Shown here: one piece after another, positions 1 through 5,100 of the stretch
Numbering within the stretch: the first letter of the stretch is position 1
How the letters are laid out: each line of letters begins with the position of its first letter
Assembly: GCA_021204735.1 (NCBI GenBank)
Contig: JAJPYV010000422.1
Location: 1-5,311 of the forward strand
Length of the DNA stretch: 5,311 nt
Direction of reading: 5' to 3'
Source of the DNA: Prevotella sp.
GTDB taxonomy: Bacteria > Bacteroidota > Bacteroidia > Bacteroidales > Bacteroidaceae
Translations under genes and position numbers: made by a program
The notes under the pieces: generated by a model
The model's input: only the letters and a program-made list of their open reading frames with translations
The model's database searches: none
What the model was told of the DNA's origin: nothing

Positions 1-33
1 GCTATACATTCCGTGTCTTTGGGGCCAGATCAT
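1..33 (-). CDS. start of an unidentified gene, cut by the window edge
   Basis: An ATG at 33-31 opens a frame of eleven codons (MIWPQRHGMYS) that is still open at the window edge. It is preceded by a strong purine-rich Shine-Dalgarno site, AAGGAG at 40-45, with about six bases to the ATG. That is unusually good for this genome type and is the main reason to believe the gene is real. Too little protein is visible to name it. Its place downstream of the replication initiator and the small 98-residue ORF suggests another replication, mobilization or phage-structure gene of the same element; this is inference from position only. Confidence 0.45.
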   Translation of the reverse strand, partial: MIWPQRHGMYS

Positions 34-135
34 TCTTCTCTCCTTCTCCCCGGCCGGCGTGCCATCTATAGATCTCTCTATAGATAGGTACACGTGAGAT
101 CGGCCAAAGTGGCAATTTGGAGTGAAAAAAAAGTT
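34..135. other. intergenic region with repeats and small inverted repeats
   Basis: No gene is seen here. The stretch holds a GC-rich palindrome CCGGCCGG (50-57), two copies of TCTATAGAT whose starts are exactly 12 bases apart (65-73 and 77-85; TCTATAGA is itself palindromic), and an inverted repeat CCAAA/TTTGG (104-108 and 116-120, 7-base loop). A second inverted repeat, GTGAAA/TTTCAC (122-127 and 134-139), overlaps the stop codon of the upstream small ORF and has a run of A (T on the coding strand) in its loop. The set could be a weak terminator followed by operator-like sites for the gene beginning at 33. No convincing TAnnTTTG promoter was found. Confidence 0.4.
65..85. repeat. pair of 12-bp-spaced TCTATAGAT repeats
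   Basis: TCTATAGAT occurs at 65-73 and again at 77-85, giving a 12-base period. The core TCTATAGA reads the same on both strands, and the first copy extends to a 10-base palindrome (64-73). Two palindromic half-sites about one helical turn apart fit binding sites for a dimeric protein. They lie 31 bases or more upstream of the start codon at 33, where a promoter or operator would be expected. The function is inferred. Confidence 0.4.
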
Positions 136-432
136 TCACAGGACTTCAAGCACGTCGTAGTCCTCGTCGTAGGTGAGCCTGAATCTGGCGTTCCAAGGGT
201 CGGACAGGTCGGGGCCGGTGTGCGCCAAGAAAAGCCTGCGCGGCACCGCCGGACCATCAGCAGCATGTCGGACACGCTTGAACAGCGCTTTCAATACAGA
301 AAACGGTACTGTCCCGGATCGGCGTAAATCACCGTACATACGATGCCCGGAACAGCAAAGAAGAGGCGCATCGCACTTCGACACGTCCCTTCTTTCAACA
401 GTCGCGGCACGGCCGCCGAGAGCATCAGTCAC
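136..432 (-). CDS. small hypothetical protein downstream of the replication initiator
   Basis: This frame encodes 98 residues from a GTG start at 432-430 that overlaps the TGA stop of the replication initiator (GTGA overlap), which suggests translational coupling. An in-frame ATG (residue 32, 339-337) would give a 67-residue protein. The first half is basic, with VERR, LRR and KRVRH segments. The last 14 residues are acidic and end in a YDEDYD cluster. Codons in the second half look like coding use (GAC, CTG, TTC, AAC), supporting a real gene over the competing plus-strand frame at 173-493. I do not recognise the family. In filamentous phages the slot after gene II/X often holds a small ssDNA-binding protein, but no such motif is visible here, so that role is only a position-based guess. 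Confidence 0.5.
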   Translation of the reverse strand: MTDALGGRAATVERRDVSKCDAPLLCCSGHRMYGDLRRSGTVPFSVLKALFKRVRHAADGPAVPRRLFLAHTGPDLSDPWNARFRLTYDEDYDVLEVL

Positions 433-1391
433 TCAATCAATTTCGACATCTGTATATGATAAAGCGCGTCAATTTTCTTATCAAGCTCATTGATGAACTC
501 ATCGCCGCCAGTCAGAGCTCCGCCCTGAGCTATTGTTTTGTGCACGTATTGTTTCAACTTATACGACTGCTGCGGAGTCAACAGACCGGCCTTCTGCTCG
601 TTCTTGATAATGTCTATCAAGGGCGCCTCTCCTCCATTAAGTTGTACAAGAGCCAAAATGCCTGCGGTGTTAAGGTCTGACACGCACTTGAAATTTATAC
701 CTTCAAGCGTTATTATAGGCGATTTCTGTATATTATGATACATATCACGCCAAATGTCAAGCAGTCGGCGATAGAACGGTGTCTCATAAAGCATAGAAGC
801 ATATACGCCTCCCGGAACCTTCAACAGCTTCGACAAGCCGCTCTTATACTTAATCTCATACCGGATGATGTTTTTGCCTTCAGCGTCTTTAGGGATAGCA
901 ACGCCATTGTGCTTACATTCATCAACCTTGTCATAGAAGGACAAGGCCATCTTCCTGCTGTTAAGTTCATACCGGATACTATTCGGCTGCTGGAGCCTAT
1001 TATATCGCGACAACTGTCCCAAGCCGTTGTAGTATTCGGAAGGCAGATGAGTAACTGAAAACGACGCTCCGAATTCAAGACTCCAGACATGACTAAACCG
1101 CATCGGAACTCCAAGTTGACGTGAAAGCCATTCAATGGCCTTTTCCACCCCCTTGATGTATAGAAAGTGGAAATTATCCTTATACAGATATTTGGATAAT
1201 GATCCCATCACCATCAAAAATTTGGGTGTCGATTTTATAAACATGTTGCCCAAGTGAGCGGTCCACATGATAGGTCGGCCTTCTTTCGGAAAGTACCTGA
1301 CATTTTCAAGTTCGTGCTGGCGCTCAGGAAGGTATTCAAATGCCCCTTGTGCCAGCCCTTTGTCATACACTAATGTAACGCGATCTATCAT
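429..1391 (-). CDS. phage/plasmid replication initiator, gene II/X (Phage_CRI) type
   Basis: This gene encodes about 320 residues from ATG at 1391-1389, beginning MIDRVTLVYD as this family usually does. Family-like blocks, numbered from that start, are GSLSKYL (63-69), LEFGASFSV (105-113), FYDK (152-155) and the strand IIRYEIKYKS (175-184). This matches the pattern of filamentous-phage gene II and related plasmid initiators, which nick one strand at the double-strand origin to start rolling-circle replication. I could not assign the catalytic tyrosine with certainty. A TTG at 1445 would add 18 residues (proline-rich, MGPGPLPPRF), but that stretch lies within a hairpin and the GGAGG in front of the TTG is too close, so the ATG is preferred. 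The gene overlaps the next ORF by GTGA. No TAnnTTTG promoter is seen in the 156 bases upstream, so transcription may come from the upstream operon. An initiator gene implies that the element replicates as a circle after excision. Confidence 0.8.
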   Translation of the reverse strand: MIDRVTLVYDKGLAQGAFEYLPERQHELENVRYFPKEGRPIMWTAHLGNMFIKSTPKFLMVMGSLSKYLYKDNFHFLYIKGVEKAIEWLSRQLGVPMRFSHVWSLEFGASFSVTHLPSEYYNGLGQLSRYNRLQQPNSIRYELNSRKMALSFYDKVDECKHNGVAIPKDAEGKNIIRYEIKYKSGLSKLLKVPGGVYASMLYETPFYRRLLDIWRDMYHNIQKSPIITLEGINFKCVSDLNTAGILALVQLNGGEAPLIDIIKNEQKAGLLTPQQSYKLKQYVHKTIAQGGALTGGDEFINELDKKIDALYHIQMSKLIE

Positions 1392-1422
1392 AATGTCGGT
1401 CTTTTCGAATTTTTCAAAACGT

Positions 1423-1505
1423 GGAGGAAGGGGCCCCGGACCCAATCCTCCGTTTTTATATTCCCGTTACCGGGAATAAATTCATGGTCTCTATATAATA
1501 GGGAC
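1423..1505. other. cluster of three hairpins before rep; candidate double-strand origin
   Basis: Three inverted repeats lie side by side. First, GGAGGA (1423-1428) pairs with TCCTCC (1446-1451), with GGG/CCC nested inside and the palindrome GGGGCCCC at 1430-1437. Second, a perfect 8-bp stem TATTCCCG/CGGGAATA (1459-1466 and 1471-1478) has a four-base TTAC loop. Third, an imperfect hairpin at 1487-1505 has stem GTC-t-CTAT / ATAG-g-GAC and an ATA loop. Neither strand shows a T-run straight after the perfect stem, so it is a poor terminator. Rolling-circle origins usually form such hairpins near the initiator gene, and gene II-type proteins cut inside a hairpin. The origin role is inferred; the hairpins are seen directly. 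Alternatives are operator sites for rep or an RNA leader structure. Confidence 0.5.
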
Positions 1506-1547
1506 TTAGCCTTTTTAGGGCCCCGCTGTAGGGCAATCTTTGTATGA
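1506..1547. other. short spacer after the 168-residue gene
   Basis: This spacer separates the stop codon of the 168-residue gene from the hairpin cluster. On the minus strand a weak GCCC/GGGC stem could form just after that gene, followed by an A-rich stretch. It lacks the T-run of a standard terminator. Readthrough from the helix-turn-helix operon into rep is therefore possible. Confidence 0.3.
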
Positions 1548-2054
1548 TTACTTCTTCTCATGACGGCAGCCCTCCATGCGTAATACACGTGGCTTGACTT
1601 CCCTCACTTTGCACACCGTTTCGTTCAGGTCTTGCCCGTGTTTTCCGGCAATAATTTCTGATACAATTTTCTTCGCCACAGATTTCTTATTCATAGCCAC
1701 GAAAATAACCATTATCTTTCGATCCAAAGAGAAATGGAAAATCAAGGCATCCTCCGTTCCCGCCATATCTCCATAGGCATAGTCAGGACACGTTACGTCG
1801 TAGTTGAATATCCCCGTAATGTAACCATTATGGACGAGCTGCATGACAGCGCCATTATCCCGATATACCGGGCCATTCTCATGCGCATCATACAGATAGC
1901 AATAGAAGATGCCGTCTCTGGACTTGCGGGCCATCCTTTCAAACGGTCCATAATTACCAGTTGACTTAACGGTGTTATATCTCCTTGACTTGATATGCCT
2001 TGAATCATCAAGATGAAGTACATAACAGGCATCGAATATATTTCGGTGAGTCAT
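1548..2054 (-). CDS. hypothetical protein, second gene of the HTH operon
   Basis: This gene encodes 168 residues with no family I recognise. Its ATG (2054-2052) overlaps the TGA of the upstream helix-turn-helix gene as ATGA. A textbook Shine-Dalgarno AGGAGG (2061-2066) stands six bases before the ATG, inside the last codons of that gene, so the two are surely co-transcribed and probably translationally coupled. The N-terminal two-thirds alternate hydrophobic and polar residues with many tyrosines (for example IFYCYLYD, 49-56, and LIFHFSLD, 104-111), suggesting beta strands. Residues 112-135 contain a hydrophobic strand (IMVIFVAM) and a KK-rich segment. The tail (149-168) is strongly basic and ends RHEKK. 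No signal peptide or transmembrane helix is evident. It occupies the place of small excision or replication accessory genes in NBU-type elements; an accessory role is inference. Confidence 0.75.
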   Translation of the reverse strand: MTHRNIFDACYVLHLDDSRHIKSRRYNTVKSTGNYGPFERMARKSRDGIFYCYLYDAHENGPVYRDNGAVMQLVHNGYITGIFNYDVTCPDYAYGDMAGTEDALIFHFSLDRKIMVIFVAMNKKSVAKKIVSEIIAGKHGQDLNETVCKVREVKPRVLRMEGCRHEKK

Positions 2055-2329
2055 AATACACCTCCTTTTCTGCAGATGTCCATAGCCCTTGCGTCAAGCT
2101 CGGCCGCAGTGGCCACCCTGTTCCGGTGCAGCCAGCCGTCAAGTTCGACAGCATCAAAGTAGATCAGCTTGCCATTCGGCTTATAGTACGGAATCTTCCG
2201 TGTCGACGTCAGCTTATAGAGATAGTTTTTCGATACCCCTATGTAGTTGGCGACCTCATCAAAGGTGAGGACTTTTTTTGAGCCACCCGTTTCTAATTCG
2301 GGTGCGTTCAATGATGTGTAATTTTTCAT
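2051..2329 (-). CDS. excisionase-type helix-turn-helix DNA-binding protein
   Basis: This gene encodes 92 residues. After a disordered start of about 18 residues, residues 20-42 (VLTFDEVANYIGVSKNYLYKL) form the winged-helix motif of the MerR/excisionase HTH_17 type. A wing follows around KIPYYKPNGKLIYF (45-58), then the helix VELDGWLHRNRV (61-72). This is the usual form of small excisionase or regulatory proteins in Bacteroides integrative elements, where such factors bend att DNA and turn the integrase towards excision, or control excision genes. It is the first gene of a two-gene operon; its end contains the Shine-Dalgarno site for the next gene. The leader in front of it holds a large palindrome and, further up, phased CACTAAT repeats, plausible binding sites for this protein itself. 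Whether it acts as excisionase, as regulator or as both cannot be told from sequence alone. Confidence 0.85.
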   Translation of the reverse strand: MKNYTSLNAPELETGGSKKVLTFDEVANYIGVSKNYLYKLTSTRKIPYYKPNGKLIYFDAVELDGWLHRNRVATAAELDARAMDICRKGGVL

Positions 2330-2360
2330 AACTCTGAAAAATTAAAAATTTAACTTAGGG

Positions 2361-2375
2361 GGTCGCGAGGTCGCG
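2361..2375. repeat. tandem GGTCGCG repeat
   Basis: GGTCGCG occurs twice, separated by a single A (2361-2367 and 2369-2375), in an otherwise AT-rich leader of the helix-turn-helix gene. It may contribute to RNA structure in the leader or to protein binding; nothing more can be said. Confidence 0.35.
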
Positions 2376-2397
2376 TCCGACACCGTTCACCCCGACT

Positions 2398-2420
2398 GTT
2401 GTTAACCGCGGTTTAACAAC
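2398..2420. promoter_or_regulatory. 23-base palindrome, probable operator
   Basis: Arms GTTGTTA (2398-2404) and TAACAAC (2414-2420) are perfect inverted copies. They flank ACCGCGGT (2405-2412), an 8-base palindrome, with only one extra T (2413) breaking full symmetry. It lies just downstream of a possible -7 box and about 69 bases before the helix-turn-helix start codon, a typical place for a repressor operator. As RNA it would also form a strong hairpin in the leader. Confidence 0.5.
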
Positions 2421-2424
2421 GGCG

Positions 2425-2432
2425 CAAAGGAA
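2425..2432 (-). promoter_or_regulatory. possible weak promoter -7 box for the HTH operon
   Basis: On the minus strand this reads TTCCTTTG, one base off the Bacteroidetes TAnnTTTG -7 consensus. About 21 bases upstream there is no TTTG; that place is taken by the edge of the CACTAAT repeat array. A promoter with a poor -33 box beside phased repeats would fit control by a bound activator. This is a tentative call. Confidence 0.3.
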
Positions 2433-2456
2433 ATTAAAAAATAAGGGGATATTACT

Positions 2457-2489
2457 CACTAATGGGCCACTAATGGCCCACTAATAAAG
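2457..2489. repeat. three phased 11-bp CACTAAT repeats (iteron-like)
   Basis: CACTAAT begins at 2457, 2468 and 2479, exactly 11 bases apart, in units CACTAATGGGC, CACTAATGGCC and CACTAATAAAG. A degenerate CTAATG follows at 2490. The first two units together also contain the inverted repeat GGGCC/GGCCC (2464-2468 and 2475-2479). Repeats spaced by one helical turn put bound proteins on the same face of DNA, as for excisionase sites, replication iterons or activator sites. Confidence 0.6.
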
Positions 2490-2533
2490 CTAATGTGCTG
2501 TTAATAAGAAGGTTGGCTCTACGACAGTAAACA

Positions 2534-2568
2534 ATACTACTGACAGATTACGAATCCGCCAGTAGTAT
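2534..2568. terminator. symmetric 35-base stem-loop after the 382-residue gene
   Basis: The outer arms ATACTACTG (2534-2542) and CAGTAGTAT (2560-2568) pair perfectly over 9 bases. Inside them is a symmetric 3x3 mismatch, then a 4-bp stem GATT/AATC (2547-2550 and 2554-2557) around a 3-base loop. It lies 21 bases past the stop codon of the 382-residue gene, so a transcription terminator is the simplest reading. The stem is not GC-rich, and on the minus strand only TGTTT follows, which is a weak tail. A protein-binding or single-strand replication role is also possible. Confidence 0.45.
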
Positions 2569-2589
2569 AAATCACTGATATTTAATATT

Positions 2590-3738
2590 TTAATCGGCTA
2601 ATATATTAAGGTTCGGAAATATCTCCAAAATTAAATTATAGTGTTTCGGATCTTTCTCTTTCTTGATACAATCATTCAAGGAGCCCCTTAAATTTAGGGG
2701 TTTCCCCTTGACACCAAATATCTTTTCAAATGGTATCCAGCTGATGTATTTATACTCATCACGGTCTCTCACTTTTATTGTACCATTCAATTCTAACGCT
2801 CGGCTAACTCCAAAAGCAAAACAAGCCAAAAGGACTTTTGTTTCAAGCCAATGGTATTTCTTATCCATCAATCCTATTTTAATGGCTTTATCAAAATATT
2901 GTCTGGCTTGCTTCCTAACTTTTTTAGGAAACACTTCCAGTGGATCTTTAGTCTTGCGTTTGGTTGTTGGAGCCGCTGCGGTTTGTTCGTCATCATACGG
3001 AACCGCCATTTCAGGGATCACTGCAGTTTGCTTGTCCACTGCGTTATCTGGCAGTTGCGGAGGAGCCACACTTTGGAGCACCGGCTGTGTCACTATGGTT
3101 TGTCCATACGATAAGGGGCCCGTAGTGTCTTGAAGAACATAGCCATTCTTAGGCACGCACTCTTTCACCCATTGTACTTGTTGAGGATCAAGGCTCGGTA
3201 TTGTTTCTATGAATTCAAGAAAATATGATAAGGTTAAATCTTTATCTAAATCCGGCAAGCAGCCCATAAACTGATGCCTGTCATGTACCGGCCTCAAATT
3301 TTTAACCCAGATGAGCAACAGTTCCATATTCGGGAAAGTTTTATTCAGATTCTCATATTCATTAATGTAATGCCGCTGCTTGTCCGTTAGCTGCAACTTG
3401 AATGCTTTACAGATTCCTCTGAAATTTTCCATTTCTGCATCGTTGCAGACAAGATGAGTGATAGCGTCTAAAATCTTTATATCATCATAACTGCACGCCG
3501 AATCCAAGTGAAAGGCACAAATTGCTTGAGTGACAAACAGCCCCATTTCTTGCCCATGCGTTTTATAAATACACTCTCTTAACCATACTTGCTGAGTCGG
3601 ATCAAGGTCAATATAATCTGCGACCTGCCACAAGAACCGGCTATTAGTGACTCTAAGCCACTCATCAAGATAGTTTGCAAAAGCAAGGGAGGAATCGTGT
3701 TCTCCTTCGATCTTCTCTAAAAGTTCTTTCTCGTTCAT
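2590..3738 (-). CDS. hypothetical protein with internal repeat, next to the integrase
   Basis: This gene encodes 382 residues; the family is not recognised. The N-terminal part (about 1-198) appears alpha-helical. It holds a repeated motif, LDPTQQVWLREC (45-56) and LDPQQVQWVKEC (183-194), which share L, D, P, Q, W, E and C in register. A weaker relative may lie at LQLTDKQRHYINEY (115-128). A low-complexity linker rich in P, Q, T and A follows (about 200-260), then a basic KRKTKD patch (260-265). The last domain (about 266-382) contains LLACFAFGVSRALEL (303-317) and a lysine-rich end. There is no signal peptide or membrane segment, so it is probably cytosolic, perhaps DNA-associated. It has its own promoter and stands between integrase and excisionase-type genes, where NBU-like elements carry genes affecting excision. 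That link is positional inference. Confidence 0.8.
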   Translation of the reverse strand: MNEKELLEKIEGEHDSSLAFANYLDEWLRVTNSRFLWQVADYIDLDPTQQVWLRECIYKTHGQEMGLFVTQAICAFHLDSACSYDDIKILDAITHLVCNDAEMENFRGICKAFKLQLTDKQRHYINEYENLNKTFPNMELLLIWVKNLRPVHDRHQFMGCLPDLDKDLTLSYFLEFIETIPSLDPQQVQWVKECVPKNGYVLQDTTGPLSYGQTIVTQPVLQSVAPPQLPDNAVDKQTAVIPEMAVPYDDEQTAAAPTTKRKTKDPLEVFPKKVRKQARQYFDKAIKIGLMDKKYHWLETKVLLACFAFGVSRALELNGTIKVRDRDEYKYISWIPFEKIFGVKGKPLNLRGSLNDCIKKEKDPKHYNLILEIFPNLNILAD

Positions 3739-3766
3739 GACTGTGCGGTTTTATTCGGGTAAATCA

Positions 3767-3788
3767 GACAGACTCTCAAACGTCTGTC
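3767..3788 (-). promoter_or_regulatory. hairpin in the leader of the 382-residue gene
   Basis: A perfect 7-bp inverted repeat, GACAGAC (3767-3773) and GTCTGTC (3782-3788), flanks an 8-base loop. It lies between the predicted promoter and the start codon, 28 bases before the ATG. It could act as an RNA leader structure or as an operator. The bases after it on the minus strand are not T-rich, so it is not a convincing terminator. Confidence 0.4.
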
Positions 3789-3807
3789 CGGCTACTAATT
3801 ACGCGGA

Positions 3808-3841
3808 CAAAATTAATAAAGATTCCCGCTGTAGGCACAAA
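3808..3841 (-). promoter_or_regulatory. Bacteroidetes-type promoter for the 382-residue gene
   Basis: On the minus strand the -33 box TTTG (3838-3841) and the -7 box TAATTTTG (3808-3815) are separated by 22 bases, matching the TTTG / TAnnTTTG pattern of the Bacteroidetes housekeeping sigma factor. Transcription would begin near 3800, leaving a leader of about 60 bases with a hairpin. The -33 box lies about 20 bases past the integrase stop, so the two genes can be expressed separately. Confidence 0.6.
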
Positions 3842-3860
3842 AAAGACGAGAATACGCAGT

Positions 3861-5072
3861 TTATGAGAGAGTGAAAGACGGTAAACTGTCTATTGCATTG
3901 CGTTTCAGGCTGTCTATTGCGTGCAAATACTTTTCAGTCATAGCAATGGAAGAATGCCCCAGAAGTGAAGAAACGGTCTTAATGTCGGCTCCGTTTGAAA
4001 GCACATTTACCGCAAATGAGTGTCTTGCGCAATGCCATGAGATATTCTTGTCTATGCCGGCTCTTTTTACCCACTTTTTCAACGATTTACATGATGCCTC
4101 GTAAGTGGGCAGAACGAAAATTTTGTCGTATGGCTCGCCCTTTTCGCCTATCAATGACAAGAGATTGTCATTGAGCGGGATTTGTACGCTTGCGCTCGCG
4201 CTGTGTCCGTCCGTCTTTATCTGTGTGAAGGATAATAGCCTATTTGAAAAGTCCACATTTGCAAAGGTCAACTCCCTGACGTCACACCAGCGTAGACCCG
4301 TGTACAATGAAAACAGAAACGCCCGCCTAATATTAGGGTTCCCTTGGAACGGGGTATTTACCAGCATTTTAATTTCATCAAGCGACAGAATGGCCTTTCT
4401 TATTACGTTCTTGTCTACTTTAATGCTAATGCCCTCGCACGGGTTTTTCATAAAGACATCGTGTTCAGTCGCGTATTTCACGACCTTTTTAAACCGGGCA
4501 TAAATAGTGTGGGCTCCCTCGCCGCTACTGTGTTTTTGCAGATAATCCACAAAGGACAAGACAAAATCCTTGTCTATTTGCGCGGGCCGGATTCCCTTTG
4601 CGTAGATACTGTATTTTGGAGAGTCATTTAGAAAGTCCACAAATCGTTTGTAAGCGACTTTTAGATTTCGTGTGTCCGCCTTTGTGTAATTGTCAATGTA
4701 TTCACGGAAATACTGCATGAACTCCGTGTCTTTCTTCTTGGGGATCCGATGCCCGGTTTCTCGCAGGTTGTATTCTTGTTCTCCCTCGTAGCGCAATTTC
4801 TTGGCTATTTCCGCCGTCTCTTTGTTATGCTCCCTTTCCTCCGGGGTCCGTGGATTGTCGTAAAGAAAAAGTTTCAGCGTTTTCTTCTGCCTAATCGGTT
4901 TCAAGGTCTTTTCGCCCGTTTTCGGGTTTTTCTTCGTTTCATGTCCTAAATAGTACATCAGGTAAAGACTGATTCGCCCGTCTGAAAGGGGCTGCGCGTA
5001 AATTTTGGGATTGTCGGTTTTGTTTCCGCCTATAAGACGGGTAATATAAGGTGAAACTAATGTATTTGCCAT
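3861..5072 (-). CDS. int: tyrosine recombinase (site-specific integrase)
   Basis: This gene encodes 403 residues and is complete. The N-terminal part (about 1-105) is a lysine-rich arm-binding-type region, followed by a SAM-like core-binding domain (about 115-215) and a catalytic domain (about 225-395). The full catalytic set is visible: R261 in TGLRWCD, K286 in QIKTDGH, H347 and R350 in HCARH, H373 in LLGHSS and nucleophile Y382 in EKYLH. Such enzymes cut and join DNA through a 3'-phosphotyrosine link. Its start codon is 187 bases from the tRNA-Leu gene, the standard arrangement for an element inserted at a tRNA 3' end; NBU1 of Bacteroides is a known example that uses a tRNA-Leu site. The ATG follows a good promoter closely, and no strong Shine-Dalgarno site is present, which is normal for Bacteroidetes. 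Three repeats overlapping its promoter suggest autoregulation. Confidence 0.95.
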   Translation of the reverse strand: MANTLVSPYITRLIGGNKTDNPKIYAQPLSDGRISLYLMYYLGHETKKNPKTGEKTLKPIRQKKTLKLFLYDNPRTPEEREHNKETAEIAKKLRYEGEQEYNLRETGHRIPKKKDTEFMQYFREYIDNYTKADTRNLKVAYKRFVDFLNDSPKYSIYAKGIRPAQIDKDFVLSFVDYLQKHSSGEGAHTIYARFKKVVKYATEHDVFMKNPCEGISIKVDKNVIRKAILSLDEIKMLVNTPFQGNPNIRRAFLFSLYTGLRWCDVRELTFANVDFSNRLLSFTQIKTDGHSASASVQIPLNDNLLSLIGEKGEPYDKIFVLPTYEASCKSLKKWVKRAGIDKNISWHCARHSFAVNVLSNGADIKTVSSLLGHSSIAMTEKYLHAIDSLKRNAIDSLPSFTLS

Positions 5073-5100
5073 GGCTCGTTACTTTTATTGGTTCTGCCGG

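Larger units (their letters stand above)
2330..2589. other. gene-free control region rich in repeats
   Basis: This stretch of 260 bases separates the 382-residue gene from the helix-turn-helix operon, both on the minus strand. From right to left it holds an AT-rich end, a symmetric 35-base cruciform (2534-2568), three phased 11-bp repeats (2457-2489), a possible promoter -7 box (2425-2432), a 23-base palindrome (2398-2420) and a tandem GGTCGCG repeat (2361-2367 and 2369-2375). No credible ORF is present. The density of symmetry suggests a regulatory or replication site rather than a simple spacer. Confidence 0.6.

Noticed and set aside
173..493. 106-codon plus-strand ORF overlapping the small ORF and the end of rep
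   Set aside because: It runs antisense to rep and to the better minus-strand frame, is rich in Arg, Ser and Thr, and shows no recognisable motif or ribosome site. It is most likely a shadow.
735..1058. 107-codon plus-strand ORF inside rep
   Set aside because: It is fully antisense to a frame with clear Phage_CRI-type blocks and has no independent support.
1392..1445. TTG start extending rep by 18 residues
   Set aside because: The extra residues are proline-rich and family-unlike, the DNA there forms a hairpin, and GGAGG is only one base from the TTG. The ATG at 1391 gives the expected MIDRVTLV start.
1456..1485. Tiny minus-strand ORF (MNLFPVTGI) across the perfect hairpin, as a leader peptide
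   Set aside because: Nine codons in a palindromic sequence are easily found by chance, with no ribosome site and no attenuation structure that fits.
1529..1535. A fourth TAGGGCA copy, as a distant arm-type site
   Set aside because: A single 7-mer match in about 5 kb is expected by chance, and it is isolated from the phased array at 5125-5163.
2457..2494. CACTAAT repeats as a CRISPR array
   Set aside because: The units are 7-11 bases with no spacers, far too short for CRISPR, and there are no cas genes.
2663..3133. 156-codon plus-strand ORF opposite the 382-residue gene
   Set aside because: The composition is low-complexity (long Ser/Leu/Val runs) mirroring the opposite coding strand, with no start signals. 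The minus-strand gene has a promoter and an internal protein repeat.
3842..3860. Terminator directly after integrase
   Set aside because: No clear stem with a T-tail is visible on the minus strand between the integrase stop and the next promoter.
4105..4503. 132-codon plus-strand ORF inside the integrase gene
   Set aside because: It is antisense to the conserved catalytic domain of the recombinase; a shadow.
1..5072. Second copy of the tRNA-Leu 3' end (the opposite attachment site)
   Set aside because: I looked by eye for the T-arm/acceptor sequence and found no match in the rest of the window; the other end must lie outside it.
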